Positions 1-13,336 of a DNA stretch of 64,000 bases are shown in pieces. A program made the position numbers and the translations under genes. The DNA comes from Apostichopus japonicus (Eukaryota > Echinodermata > Holothuroidea > Aspidochirotida > Stichopodidae). The notes below the pieces were generated by a model that was not told the DNA's origin, did no database searches, and was given only the letters and a program-made list of their open reading frames with translations. Every line of letters starts with the position of its first letter. Within the stretch, counting starts at the first letter, position 1. The stretch spans positions 23,605,166 to 23,669,165 of the forward strand of contig NC_092579.1 of assembly GCF_037975245.1 (NCBI RefSeq), read 5' to 3'.

Positions 1-719
1 AAAATGCAAAATCGCCCTCCACATGTACTGCTCAGTCAACGCCGCACGTTTAGAAAGATGACACAATACTGTGGAATAAATCACTGAAAAAAAACTCTGA
101 CTGCCAATCCTTTTGTTATAACAGCTTGTCGAATATGAAATCCCACACTCAATAGCCAACCACCTAGCTAGCTGAAAAAATATCGGTTCGTAGCAGTGAT
201 CTTTTTTCGCACAACCGTGCATTTGTATTTGTTTTTCTACCAGCTAGGTGTTGTGTGTCACGGTACTGTGGGAAGAGCATAGAAATTGATTAGGAATTTC
301 TATCGGGAAGAGTGATCTAATATTGACAGCTCCTGCAATGTACCTAAAAGGCAGGAGGGAAAAGTTTTGCGTCGTAGTACAACCATGGAGCTATAAACTC
401 CCAGTTTATAGCTCCATGGTACGACCATGCAGTCTGTCTCGTTACAAAATGGCGCGAAATTTCCGACTACTTTATAACAGGCCAACTCGGGACCGCAGCT
501 GACATACGTTGTAGGACATAGCGCCGTGTGGGTTAATTATGAACAGCTAACAGACTTATTTCGATTTTAACCAAATGACTCACAAGATAAAAGATATAGG
601 CCTATGAGCCAATGAGGGGAGGGGGCTATATTAATGTGAAATTGTGCGTGTTCGAGAAACCATTTGCCAAGGCAATACAATAGAATGTATACAACACAAG
701 CCATATTGCTTGGCCAGGT
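1..719. other. non-coding stretch with one hairpin
   Basis: No coding region is convincing here; the short open frames are chance ones. The only structure I see is the perfect hairpin listed at 382-420. Confidence 0.6.
382..420. repeat. perfect inverted repeat, 18-bp arms
   Basis: The arm ACCATGGAGCTATAAACT (382-399) is followed by a CCC spacer and its exact reverse complement (403-420). Some similarity continues outside the arms (GTCGTA on the left, TACGAC on the right). It may be the centre of a palindromic MITE. Function is unknown. Confidence 0.85.
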
Positions 720-2290
720 CCATAACGCGGAAACCGCGGAATTCGATATACCGGGTTCGGTATCAAGGTTGCCGCGCTATCGACCTTGCTATATAGCAAG
801 GTCGAAAAATGTGGAAACGAGAGGAATTTGTCGAGGGAGGTTGACAAAGTCTTTTGGGCCCATTTCAGACTATATTCGCCAAAAAGGGGTGAGGGTTTAA
901 AGCTATTTCACTAAATGTAGGTCGAAAACGAAGAAATCGTACTTTACAATGGAGAGTTCGATTATTTTGTCAAGGGAGGGTAGTGTAGGTCGAAAACGCG
1001 GAAATGTTTTTTTTTACAATGGCAAAACTAGATGATTTTGTCAAGAAAGGGTGAAAAGTTTTTAACGCATTTCAGCCAATGTGCGCCAGGAGGGGTGGAG
1101 AAGGGCTCCGGTTTTTTTTATACTAAATGCAGGTCGAAAACGTGGAAATGTTTTTTACAATTGCGAAACTAGAGGATTTTGTCCAGGGAGGGTTAAAAGT
1201 TTTTGTCACTTTTTAGTCAACATGTTGCCAGGAAGGTGAGGGGTTGTAGGCTGTTTTTTTTTTTACTAAATGGAGGTCGAAAACACGGAAATGTTTTTAC
1301 AATGACGGAAATACTCTAAATGCATGCAGGAAAAGTAAAGAAATGTTTTAGGCACATTTCAGCCAACATGCGCCAAGAAGGGTTTGGGTATGAAGCTCCT
1401 TTCGGTATGCAGGGATGGGTCCAGGATTTCTCCGACACGGGAGCTAAGGACCCCTAAGAACAATCTGGCACGACAACGAACCTTTAACGTTGTGCTACGT
1501 TAATACAATACCCAAAGAAAAGAACAGATGTGGGTTTTGTTCAAAAGAGTTCCCACAAACCTTCCTTGCAATAATGCCATTCGACATTGCATTGAAACAC
1601 AAAGAGCCTTGGATGTACCCTAACCCTGCGAAAAGGGGCAACGAACCAGCGTATTTGCCAAGTCCTGCAAACAACATGACGAAGTGTTATTATTAACAAA
1701 GTATGCATCTATCGGAGATTCCCTTACTTTAGAAAGGAACTGATGGATATTCCCCCTGACGCACATCTGAAAGAAAGCCACAATAAGCTTCTCATAGAAC
1801 AGCTCGGTGTTAATCTAGCCAAGGTCTAAATGTACAAACAAAGTCTGCATTACAAGATTTTCATATTTTAGAAAAGAACCTCTGAAGATTCCCTGTGAAG
1901 TCTACTACACATTTGGCAAACCCCTTTTTCGACCCTTTCCCGCATTTTCGACCTGCATTTAATGAAAAACCCTCAACATCCCTCCTCATCCCCTTCCTGG
2001 CGCATTTTGGCTGAAATGCGCCGGCCAAAGACACTTCTTCTTCGTCCATTAGCAAACTCCTCTAGTTCCGCCTTTGTTAAAAACATTTCCGTATTTTCGA
2101 CCTGCATTTAGTAAAAAAAACAGCATACAACCCCTCACCGTCCTGGCGCATATTGACTGAAATGTGCCGAAAACTATTAACCCTCCCTGGACAAAATCCT
2201 CCAGTTTCACAATTGTAAAAACTTTTCCGCATTTTCTACCGGACTTTATTGAAAGTTAATCTTCTACCCCCACCCCTTCATGGGAAGCAT
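720..2290. repeat. fold-back repeat with internal tandem units
   Basis: On the left (about 880-1340) a unit of roughly 125-180 bp recurs three to four times. It is recognised by the words AGGTCGAAAACG, GGAAATGTTTTT, GATTTTGTC and CAGGGAGGGT. On the right (about 1930-2260) the same words recur in reverse complement (for example CATTTTCGACCTGCATTTA). The two arms enclose about 500 bp of unrelated sequence. A perfect 24-bp palindrome lies at 781-804 (CGACCTTGCTAT and its complement). This resembles a fold-back DNA element. I could not fix its exact ends or a target-site duplication. Confidence 0.6.
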
Positions 2291-3954
2291 TACGTTTAGG
2301 CTTCTTTGTGACATACGTTAGGATAGAATTTGGTTTGGTAACACAAAAAAGTGAAGAAGTAAAATAAAAACCTACTTTCGTAGTCAAAGCAGCTGCATCA
2401 GTCCTTGTTTATGCTCTTTGGGAATTTTGGGACAACATGGGGGCAGCCAGCTGTATCTCAATCATAATGTGACATTTTTTAGGTTGTTCATCACTGTCTT
2501 GTAAGAGAAATTTTTTGTTTTGCACAGAAATGTCATTTCCAGTGTTCACCATTAAAGCAGAACCTATGCCTAGCATAAGTTGGAAAGATTAAGTGATGTT
2601 ACATTTTATACTACATGCTACAATAAGAGGGACTATAATGTACGATATTAGTGACATGTGAATAAGGCCTAAATTGTTTTGGCAAAAAGAGCCGTAATAT
2701 ACTTGCTAAATAGCGATTATTATCTTTTTTTCTTTTTAAAAAGTGGTCCCTCATGAATGAGCTCTCATATGTGACAGGTTTTTCAGATGGCCTTTCTTTT
2801 ACTGTGTGGATGATCTTCATGGTCTGAACAAGCCTACCCCTATGTTAAATCAAGGTATAAACTACACAAATGTTTTTCGTTTATATCACAAATTTGCTCC
2901 TGGTCCCTGGTTTCAAAGGCTTATTTTCACCCTTGTCTAGGGCACTGGTTTTGGACCTAGCCTAGCAGACCCTTAATAGCCTAGGTCTGGCATAATGTAG
3001 ACCTTAGGCCTAACTTGTATAAATGTGTGCACATCACAGTTAAAACTTAATCCTGTTGTAACCCTTTTGTAACAAAAAACCTGTATACAACAAGGGTGTA
3101 TTATCTTTTCCTTTTCAGCAAGAGATACCTGTTAAGAAAAGTCACCCAGGAATGAACCTGGGCACAAAAAAACAAAAAAAACAATCGGTAATGAATCCTC
3201 ATTTGTATTTGTGTGGTAAAACAAGATAAATGATACATAGTTATGCTGGCCAGGAATTACGATACTGTTCACTAAACTAAATTTACGATAAAGATTGTAC
3301 TCAGAAAAGTGGCATATATGCTCACAATGCCTGTTATGATGCATATAGGATAACTAAGACTGAATATGATAGACCCTAGAATAAGTTCAGTTAAATCTAA
3401 TAACTGCCAACATATTAACTAAACAATTAACATATTAATCTAATCAGCAAAACCAAAGAATTGGATGTAAAACGCAACATGGGCTAAATAGGTAAATTAA
3501 TTAGAACATGAACGTCATGAAGTATATGCGATTATGACCGATACATGAATAGGACTTGGTACACAAAGCAATGATATATGTGTGCAAACACGTTGTATGT
3601 GCTCTCATGGTAAATATCAAGAGAAATATAAATTTCAGAGATAAATATTAAATTTCTGAAGGGTAATTTGGTTACCTAGTTTGTGCGACGGTGTAGCTAC
3701 AGCGTGGAGCTTATAAATTTTGGTGCGGGGTATTCTGCAATTAATCCTGCACTAGACATATATCTTTACAGCAATAATGACAACGATGACGATGATTATT
3801 ATTTATCCTTCATCCTTATTATTCTTCATCATCATCATCATTCACATTCATCGTCATCAGTATTATTATGTAGCACTTATATTATAACAGTCAGTTCTAA
3901 GTGTTTTCCAAATAAAGGAATCTTCAAAACTTAATAGAAGAAAAATAACTATGA
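2291..3954. other. non-coding AT-rich stretch
   Basis: I see no gene. A degenerate GAT/CAT trinucleotide-rich tract lies at about 3775-3870 and accounts for the His/Ser/Asp-rich open frame there. Confidence 0.55.
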
Positions 3955-4220
3955 AATTAAAGCTACGCTGCATTGGCGCCAAATATGCTAAATATTCAAA
4001 TATGGTCACGTTTGGTCAAAATTTTTAAACTGTTTTTATTACAACCTTCGAGGAAATTTTCCTCACTGGGATGTTCAGTCATGTTGTGTGTTCCCCTTAA
4101 AAATATCTGAAAGCAATTTGGAGAGTAAAGACCCGGCCTCCAGAAAAGTACTTTTTGACAACTTTAAGCAATGATACTGTAGCATGCTATAATTTGGGGC
4201 CTATACTGACTACCTTTACA
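3955..4220. repeat. dispersed repeat, copy 1
   Basis: This roughly 265-bp stretch is repeated in the same orientation at 27680-27930. Shared words include TTACAACCTTCGAGGAAA, CAATTTGGAGAGTAAAGACC and ACTGACTACCTTTA. The copies differ by many substitutions and small indels. It is non-coding and its family is unknown. Confidence 0.7.
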
Positions 4221-4379
4221 TAGATAAGACAATAACAACTACAAACATAAACTATAAGCATTTAGAGCTAACTAGACATGCTGTAAAATCTAAAGTACGT
4301 AGAGAAAAATCAAAAGTTCAGAAATAAAAGCAAATATTTAGAGAACCACAACAAGGGGTTGGAAAAAAGTCAGCAGAGA

Positions 4380-6300
4380 TCATTAAAAAATTGCCTAAAA
4401 AGATATCACATTTAAAGACCAAATATGGAGGCAAATTTTTTTTGTTGGGATTTTCCATTAATTTAGGAGTTTACATACCCATAATCAACCTGTGTAAAAA
4501 ATTATCTTCGAAAACCTACTATAACCCATCAAAAAACGACCACGAAAATGGACATTTTGGGTAGTCACGTGACATGAACCTCTGGAATGTCTGAAAACAG
4601 AGATTGACCCAAAGGAGCCTCTGGTCACCGTGTGACGTCATTGTTTGTATACCGCGAAAATCAAACGCTGATATAGGCACTGTTTGTACACAGATAGCGA
4701 TCAATTGTACTGTTTTTGACTTCCAATTTCGAGCGTTTGAAAAGCTGTTAGCTTAAAACAAGAACACATGAAGGTTAACAACTAGTTTTAAGACAATTAT
4801 AAGCAGAAATTTTAGTTAAATTGGTTATTTCATTAGCAAAATTTCCACTCAAATGGAAGCATCTTTTACATAGCGGAGCGTCAATAGGTCCGTACGGTAC
4901 AATATACTGTAGAACATGCTGGCAAGCAGCTTGGCGATTCCGTAATACAATTTGATCGCAAGATACCGTAAACTGAACAGAAGAATAGACCTAAAAGATG
5001 CCTCATGCGTGATATGTGACGGGAAAATGGCTTACGTTACTGTCAACAAATTACCAAAAAGACACTAAACATAATCGAACAAGGCTACGAGAAGACGCTG
5101 ACCCGAATCGACCAGGGTAGCATATACATGACTAAGCTTCAGCTGAACATAGTACTTACTCGTTTTAATATCCAGAAGTACAAACACAGAAAAAGTATCC
5201 TTTCAATAAAGAAAATTTAGCAGTGAATATCCAAATCCACATTTCTCGTTCAATCCTGGGCGAAATACTACCGTGACTCTGTGTAATTCCATAGAGTTAG
5301 GTGTAGTTAGTGAAACAGGCCTTGACCAGTACGTTACATCCCACAATCACAAGACAGTCACTAACGAAATAAAACGTCCGATCGCTACATAGAACCGATT
5401 TTATTCAACTCCTTGGACCATGCAGATGCCAGAATAAACATAACGGACAATATAACACAATGCATCAAGAACTCACGATACTGGAATACAACAAAGGAAA
5501 TAGATAAATGCGATGAAATCCTGCTGTGAGCCATACATGTACTAACAATGCTACCCTATAGGCACGATATATACACGGTCATCTTTTACGGCAAATATTA
5601 TACTGTCAATTGCGTGATATAATGTTTACATGTAAGGACGTCCAGAGCTTGTTTACGGTCAATTTCACATTAGCTATGTCCGGCCATGGTCCGACACAGC
5701 TATCGATAGAATATAACTTTTGCAGAATGAGACATTTGCAGCTTACACAGAGGCAGGGTCATGCATGTGGACTAATGGGCATGAGATACTCCGGGTGCTG
5801 AAAAATCTTTCCGCGTGGATCTCAAAAATTGATCCAAAGTCTGCGGCGTTTTACGTCGGTTCTTATACTCGGAAATCTAAAAAAGCTGATGCTTTTGTTG
5901 GATGAGGTATAACTGCAACCTCCAACAACACAGAATTGTGGCATTTCGGGGGAAAAGGAGTAATATCGTTGATGTTTTTCCCAAGTATACAACTTTACAC
6001 ACTAAAAGTATTGTTGTGAGTGAGGTATACAAACAGTGATGTCACATGGTCACCTGATGTCTTCGGAATGTTTCAGGAATGTCTGAAACAGGTTTCATAA
6101 AAAGCTGACTTTTCTTCCCATTTTTCACGTATTTAATGTCCGAAATTGGTAAAGTTAATTACAGCAATGTAATTGGAGTGAGTTAAGGATTACATAGATG
6201 CAAAAAGGTGGGATTTTATGTTCATCGAAAAGTCTCCATTGTTGGTCTTTAAGAGAACTAAGAGAAGTATTACTCTGATTTGAAAGGGAGGTGATTCCAG
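4380..6300. repeat. weak inverted-repeat structure
   Basis: Segments near 4400-4435 and 4560-4690 have loosely complementary counterparts near 6220-6250 and 6020-6090. Examples are AAAGACCAAATATGGAG against CTCCATTGTTGGTCTTT, and GGAATGTCTGAAAACAG against CAGGAATGTCTGAAACAGG. They may be eroded arms of a large MITE. The 1.3-kb interior holds nothing I recognise. Confidence 0.3.
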
Positions 6301-7104
6301 GCTTTTTGGGTGTAATAATGGACTGATCTCCTATTTTACGGTTGATATCTTATTGTACGATTCAGTTGATAGAATTTTATTAATCCAACTAAATTGTTAG
6401 GGGCAGTGCCTTTCAGACAATTGAAGCAAAGTACTAAATCCTAAAGTGCACACGACGCATTCAACAGGCAACCAATGAAGGTGGTCTATGATGGGTTTTA
6501 TGTGGTCTCAAGTTAAAATGAACTAGTTGTTACTTAAAGCCTAGCAACAAAATTTTGAATCAATTGAAGGTGGTGAAAATATGACTTTTTTTCACCAATT
6601 TAAAGAGAATTTGCATAATCAATTCTAGATAACACAATAGCCTGAATACACGTTCGAGTGGCATCCTCGTAAAGACAAGAACCCAAACAGGCACCATAGT
6701 TCCTTGCTTTCCACTGTGTTGTACAGTATGTCATCACCCAGTACCATAATATTTAGGATAAGCCTACATGTATAGTAAAGGATTCTTAATTGACGCACCC
6801 CCGAAATTGACACACCTTCAATTATTACTAGCAACGACACAGCGCGCAGGCCACCTAAACTATTTGCAGTCAAGCAGAATTACATATTTCATGAGTTTGA
6901 ATCCATTTCAGTTATTTGCTGACCAAATTGTGGTATTTTTTAAGCTTTTAACATCCTCCCCCAGTTTTGCACATTTTTTGGGCATTTGTAAATCTTACAC
7001 CCTAAAAATACCTCAATATGATAACACTAATCTCTGGGACCTGACCTGTCTGAGCTTAGAGGCTCAGAGCATAGTAAACAGCATCTGAAAGTCAATGGAT
7101 GTAT
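6301..7104. other. non-coding stretch
   Basis: The open frame across 6768-7088 has no recognisable domain or codon bias. I treat it as chance. Confidence 0.5.
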
Positions 7105-7112
7105 ACTAAGAC

Positions 7113-8136
7113 TAGTGTTTGCACGGGTTATCCGGGTACCCGGGTACCCGCCCGACGTGATACTACCCGGTTCCTAATTTATTACCCGAATCCTACGCAA
7201 AGTGTGATTTAAAAAAAAAAAAATTGCAAACCGATGGTTAGGCAGATTTCCCATTGACTTAGTGTGTTGTTAGGCTACCATGTGGTCGAAGATAACAGCA
7301 ATAACGAAAGTTTTCCATGGATATCTTATAACTGCGTCACAATTTCAGCTAATAAACAGATGGCTAGGCTAGATTACCCCCATTGACTTAGTGTGGTGTT
7401 AGGCAACCATGTGGTCGAACGTAACAGCAATAACGAAAGTATTCCATGGATGTCTTATAACTGCGTCACAACTTCAGCAAATAAACAGATGGTTAGGCTA
7501 AGCTAGATTTCTCATTGACTTAGTGTGGTGTTAGGCTACCATGTGGAAGAAATAATTTTTTACTCATTCGTTTATTTCATAGAAGGAAAGGCTGACAAGG
7601 AATTTTACGAGATTTTTATGGATTATAGACGGGATAACTAAAAAATAGAAATCGCAAGTGGCTTTTTACTTATCGTTTATTCCAAATGCGATCACTTTGC
7701 GCGAATCGCGCAATATCGCGGCAAATGCGAACCCTGGGCCTGCATAATAGATAGTTGTAGTAGTAACAACTAAATTGGATATTTATATGGTTTGATCCAA
7801 TAGACGTGCACGAGCAAGCATAAGCAGCGGCGGCAGTGCGATGTTAGTAGTAATGCTAATTACAATTAAATAATTAATTTATTAACAAGTTAATGAAAGA
7901 AACAAAAGCAAATAAATATTATTGAGGAGGGTTTTATAACTTCTCTTACACCTACGTATTTGAACATGAAAACATTGTCAGTAGAGAATATAATGCATTT
8001 ATTACAGCATCCAATATGTAATTTCTTGAAAATCGTGATACACGAGGGTAAACAATTTTTTCCGGGTACCCGGATACCCGACGGGTAACGGCCCTCGGGT
8101 ACCCGGTTCCCGATTTTTGGACCCGTGTAAACACTA
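7113..8136. mobile_element. hAT-type non-autonomous element
   Basis: The left end TAGTGTTTGCACGGGT and the reverse complement of the right end, TAGTGTTTACACGGGT, form 16-bp TIRs with one mismatch. They are flanked by a perfect 8-bp target-site duplication, ACTAAGAC (7105-7112 and 8137-8144), which is typical of hAT elements. Subterminal DNA repeats GGGTACCCGG at both ends. There is no transposase, so mobility would depend on an enzyme made elsewhere. Confidence 0.88.
7215..7555. repeat. tandem repeat, about 123-bp unit, about 2.7 copies
   Basis: Units share CATTGACTTAGTGTG, TTAGGC, ACCATGTGGTCGAA, AACAGCAATAACGAAAG, CCATGGAT and CTTATAACTGCGTCACAA. It lies inside the hAT-type element, and the last unit is cut short after ACCATGTGG. 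Confidence 0.85.
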
Positions 8137-8144
8137 ACTAAGAC

Positions 8145-9010
8145 CTACACTACAGTTAGCTTATCAACGAATGAAAGGGGTATGAAAGAACTTGACACGG
8201 CAGACATTTTGTGGTCAAATTCTGCTCAATTGTACGGTTCATAAGCACAGAACCTAAAATATTTTGGGATTATAACATTTCTGAGGAACTACACATATGA
8301 AAAACACATACAGTGGAGTGATTTGGATTTTTCCTTGATAGACATCATTGATCAAATTCTTAAGTGCGTCAATTATGAGACCGCCAGGCTACAACTACAA
8401 AGTACAACAGTACAAGGGAATTGTTTCATAACAACTCCCTGCATGTACCAACCAGGCATTTACCAACACTGTATTCGAAGTTGGATCCGATCTGATTTAA
8501 GGAGGTGGAGTAATACTCTTTGTCCCCATTAAGTGATTCCATTGCAATATTATATTTGACGAATAAAACTAAATCCCTTACCTTTTCGCAAAAATAAGTT
8601 GCAATGTTGTCAATCGATGGCTGTTTAACGCGTGGATATATGTTGCACGACTCTGTATTTTTGTATTTTAAAGCTCACTCACCAAGTTGTACGGAAGTGT
8701 CTTATGAACATTAGGCCGAGGCTTTTAAACACAAAAAACCCACAAAGTTCTTGAATTCGGACATTTCTGGAGACAAAGTTATATGGCATTAGCAAAAATA
8801 TGTCTTGTAGTAGAAACAAAATTGTATCAAAATAGTTAATACTCAATTTTACTACAAACAATGCAGAATGCATCTTCTACACTCCCGTCAGTGGTTTTCG
8901 CAATCACGGGTTTTTCCCCTTTTTGCGCAATATACGAAAACATGCTGCTACTCTAACGTGGAAAATGACTATAGCAACATTTTGATTCCGCGCCGTTTTC
9001 CAGGGGAAAC
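8145..9010. other. non-coding stretch
   Basis: No gene, repeat or structured site is recognised. Confidence 0.5.
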
Positions 9011-9016
9011 CTTGCC

Positions 9017-11042
9017 TATGAGGCGCCATGTGTGACAAAATTATATACCAAATATATTGATTATAACCCCTCATATATATTAGTTATGCCGCAATATATA
9101 TAACTTACTCGTACACCTCATATATATAGGTTATGCATAACCTATTTACATTACGAATAACATATATATCACAGTAAGTCATATATATATTTGCAACTAT
9201 AATCAATTTGTATAATATAGGTCCGTACGGCTTTCCGTATAATTTTGTCACACTCGGCGAGCTCATATATATATAGGTTATAGACACACGAGCAGCACGC
9301 GAATGAGCGGTGCCATGTTAGACACTTGTGATACGTGGGCGGGGCGTATGCAAATTCGGCAAAGCGCGGCAAAGTAGCTGGACGAATACGCCATTTACAC
9401 ACTGTACTATATAATACTATTACTAGCCTAAGTAGTATAACTAAAGTTACACCTATAGGTCATCGCCATGTCTAATTTGAGTGAACACGAGTTTTCGTCT
9501 CTGGTAGAAAGGTTGGTAATATTCATGACATCAGCACCAAAATCAATAGGGATCATATACCGCGAGGAGCTTAATGAGATATTGTGACTATGACCCTGTG
9601 TCACACACATATCATTTCACAAATCATTTCACACATGTCTGGACACATAAAATACTTCATGAGGTTAATAACATTGTGGAAAAATGTATCACATATGCAC
9701 CAAAAGGACATGGATCATAGTTGAACTCTGCATAGGCCTATGTTGCAGTCTGTATGTCCTAATTCTTAATCATTCATTCATAATGTTCATAACCATAATT
9801 TAAACATGTAAAATAGCTGTATGCAACTTACCATAGATTTGCTTCCAAAATCTAGAGTGATCCAAATTGTAATGTGATTATGTTATGATTATAGTATTTA
9901 CAGTGCACAAGTCCAAATACAGAAAATATGAGTTTTGAAATAATTCCTTTTAGTGATGTACTAGAAATTCAAGAAGCATTACATTGCCATGTCATACCCA
10001 TTGAACAAACACGGTACGATAGCTACAACTTATCTTTACATCTTGTCCTGTATTCAGGATAGTCATTCTTTGGAACGGTTTTTATTTCCAGCAAAACAAA
10101 TAAATTGTTCATATCTGGAGGAAATGACTTGAGCAAACATATGTGATGTATCAGATACGCCGAGTCTATGTTCTTTAATAATTTTAAATTACCTAACAGG
10201 CGATCTAAACAAAATTTGGATTCCAATAATTCATATTTCAGGATAAAATAATACCCTTTTTAATGCATAAAAAGACTTCTTGTGTCTGTAAACATGACAA
10301 CAGATCTGTTTGCTCAATTATTTTGATCTGGGCATGTGTAAGTTGTTTTAAGGTGAACTGGACTGAAATGAAATCCATTAATTACCAATTCTGAGTGTCT
10401 ACATCATTTTCTGCAACCAGTTCTCTTACAAGTAAGCGAGTTGTGGTATACAATTGATACCCATGGCTTCCAGCGTCCTCAAGTGGATTGCCTGTTTCCC
10501 TCAGTATTGCAAGTTGATCTCTTCTAAGTGAATACTGAGTTTCGGGCACTTGTTTTTCATGGTCTACCTCATACGCAGGTGGATCTCCTTCTGTGTAAAT
10601 CCCATATCATTCCCAATTCTCATTTCTCTCAAACACACTCTCAATCCCAGTGTAAGATATTCGTCCAGCTACTTTGCCGCGCTTTGCCGAATTTGCATAC
10701 GCCCCGCCCACGTATCACAAGTGTCTAACATAGCACCGCCCATTCGCGTGCTGCTCGTGTGTCTATAACCTATATATATATGAGCTCGCCGAGTGTGACA
10801 AAATTATACGGAAAGCCGTACGGACCTATATTATATATATATATATGTATATATCGATTATAATAGCAAAATATATGACTTACTATGATATATATGTTAT
10901 GCATAATGAAAATAGGTTATGCATAACCTATATATATGAGGTGTACGAGTAAGTTATATATATATTGTGGCATAACTAATATATATGAGGAGTTATAATC
11001 AATATATTTGGTATATAATTTTGTCACACATGGCGCCTCATA
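9017..11042. mobile_element. DNA element with long (about 370-bp) TIRs
   Basis: 9017-9390 and 10664-11042 are near-complete reverse complements. Both contain the tip TATGAGGCGCC, GTGTGACAAAATTATA, GCCGTACGGACCTATA, GAGCTCGCCGAGTGTGACA and GCAAATTCGGCAAAGCGCGG. The 6-bp word CTTGCC flanks both sides (9011-9016 and 11043-11048); a TA duplication is the alternative reading. The arms are rich in (AT)n. The 1.27-kb interior (about 9391-10663) has no transposase frame I can recognise. Confidence 0.85.
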
Positions 11043-11096
11043 CTTGCCCGCGACACGGACGTGTATTACTTGTGTACTTTGCACTTCGTAATACCT

Positions 11097-11477
11097 ACGT
11101 CTATGGCAAGCCATGTGGGACAAACGCTGCACAATATATCCGCGTATTAATTGGAATTTATACGCGTATTAATTAGAATATATACGCGTATATATTATTA
11201 GCCAATCATATGGCTTAAATATATCCGCGTATTAATTCGAATATATACACGTATTAATTCGAACATATACACGTATTAAATAAAATACATATGGGGATTA
11301 AATCCAATATATGCACGGATTAATTAGAATATACACGAAAAAAAACATTTCCGCTCTTGCTGTGTACATTTACCAAGGATAAATGTTTTGGCGGGCTCGC
11401 GAGATCGCTTCAAAAAGCCAAACTTTACACAGTCATGTACAACACATGTATATTCGAATTAATACGCGTATATATTC
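11097..11477. mobile_element. MITE-1, left part (interrupted)
   Basis: The left TIR contains CCATGTGGGACAAAC. The interior consists of about 22-bp repeats of the type TATACACGTATTAATTCGAA. The MITE is cut at 11477 by the 11478-16232 insertion and resumes at 16239-16295. MITE-2 (16296-16790) is a nearly uninterrupted relative. Confidence 0.8.
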
Positions 11478-12256
11478 CAGGGTTCTGCCGCTGCCGGTCG
11501 GCGCCGGTCGGGCCCGACCAGCACGCTGAATTACCGACCGCCACAATCTGCCTGAGTGACTTTTCCGACCGGCACTTATTTTCGATAGGAACTCCAAAAA
11601 AACAGCTCCATAGCCGGAGGGTCGAACGTACAGAAACAATGTTTGAGACTAGGGGAAATCCAGTTCATAAGTGTTCAAAATATCCAACACATTACAGTGT
11701 CATACTTAGTAAAAATTACCAGAGTTCCGCATTCAAGACCAATGACTGTTTTCCGTTTCCAACTCCCGATCGTACTTTTGATAGTTTCATTTATATCTAT
11801 TTTTATCGCGCGAGACACATGAACTATCCTAGATAGTACACATACGGCCGTTAACCTTCGTAGCGGGTGAATTTACATCATATTGCATTAGGCACGAGTG
11901 ACAAGGGCTGGAAAACCTTGCGAACCGTCCGAACCAGGTTCGCGGGAAATCCGCGATGCTCGCGGGAAATCCAGCCCGGCTGGCAAAAAAAAAATCGGAC
12001 AAAAAAAAATCGAAAAAAAAAGGGACGAAAAACTATAAAAAAAAAAAAAAACACAAACTTTAAGATCAAATAAGTACATCTATAAAAAAAAAAAGTAAAA
12101 TTTCACAAGAAAAGTTTCAGAAACAAAAGGAAAATGTTCAGAGAGCGTGCTCGCAATTTTAGTCACAATACCAACGAGTAATGATGTGTCCCCAACCCAC
12201 TTACAATGGCTATTTCGCAAGCTTCAGGGTATACATCTCACACGGACACCCACGGC

Positions 12257-13336
12257 CAGTGGCGGCGGAACCGGGGGGGCTTGGGGGGGCTCAGCCCCCC
12301 CAATAAAAAAGTTGAGGGGGCAAATGCATGATAAGCCCCCCCAATATTTACCAAGGCTCCGAAACGTGCATCTGCCCATTTTTCAATGCATACTTGTCGA
12401 TCTGTCCGATGCACACGTATACTCTATAGGTGTAATAATTTTAGTAATTGCTGGGGGACCCTCGGCCCGTCCCCTGGCTATAGACCACATTGTCACCCCA
12501 ACCGCGTCTTCACGCCCCGTGAAAAGTGGAAGCAGTGAGTGTGAGTACCGGTAAGCGTAACACGACTTCGTCTTAGGCCAATGACTTGCCTCATTTCAGC
12601 CAGTTCTCCAACATTGCCTTCCTTAGTGGCGGAGCGTCCATATATACAGTCAGGGGGCGGATGCCCCCCTCCCCCCTGACGGACTCAAATGGACTGCTGG
12701 CGCCCTTTTCACCACTTTTTACTTATTCGCGATTTTTGACTATTTTATTGCGCTCTCATATACCTATTGACATTTGTCATATTCTGTTGGTGTAATTTTC
12801 CGACAAAATGGCGACGACACCTATTTATTCTCCGTTTATCTGCAAATTAGCAAGGCCCCGGAAAGGGTCATTTCCTGCAATCTAGGGAGTATCTTTACTC
12901 AAAAATTTTCTGTACGCTCCGCGCCAACCGATGGTGGCGCTCCGCTTAGATAGTGTCGAAAGCGCCCCTACAGACCATTCTTGCCCCCCCCCTGACCAAT
13001 ACTCTAGCTCCGCCACTGCCCTTACTACACTCAAAAACATCTTTGCGAGTACACTACGAGTAATAGCTACTCTCTTTAAAAAACCATCGAATATACAAAT
13101 TACAATGTTTTTACAGACTTTTACGTGCAATCTGAGAAATTGCAGGCTTGAGACCTATATTTTAGGGCTAGGTATTCGCAGCATAAAACACTCGGAAAGT
13201 GCCGTTTCCGGCCATCTGGGGGTTTGAAAAAACCGAAAATTTTCTTGTACGCTCCGCGCCAACCGATGGTGGCGCTCCGCTTAGATAGTCTCCACACATT
13301 AGCCCCCCCAATAATTTTTCCGTTCCGCCGCGCCTG
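12257..13336. mobile_element. hAT MITE family B, copy 1
   Basis: The ends CAGTGGCGGCGGAAC and CGTTCCGCCGCGCCTG form imperfect TIRs, flanked by the perfect 8-bp duplication CCCACGGC (12249-12256 and 13337-13344). The left end carries G-runs followed by C-runs that can pair. It contains the family A element at 12624-13018 and a second hairpin module (core 13255-13274). It is about 95% identical by eye to 14149-15235. Confidence 0.88.
12624..13018. mobile_element. hAT MITE family A, copy 1 (nested in B)
   Basis: The TIRs are TAGTGGCGGAGC and GCTCCGCCACTG. The flanks are GCCTTCCT and CCCTTACT, a decayed form of the perfect CCCTTACT duplication around copy 2. The hairpin module core is at 12921-12940. 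The sequence past the left end contains GGCGGATGCCCCCC. Confidence 0.8.

Noticed and set aside
11357-11836. 159-codon plus-strand open frame
   Set aside because: It runs from MITE-1 across the insertion boundary into the 4.75-kb element, has no domain, and mixes unrelated repeats.
12147-12554. 135-codon plus-strand open frame
   Set aside because: It crosses the left end of a hAT MITE with proven target duplication, so it cannot be an ancestral gene.
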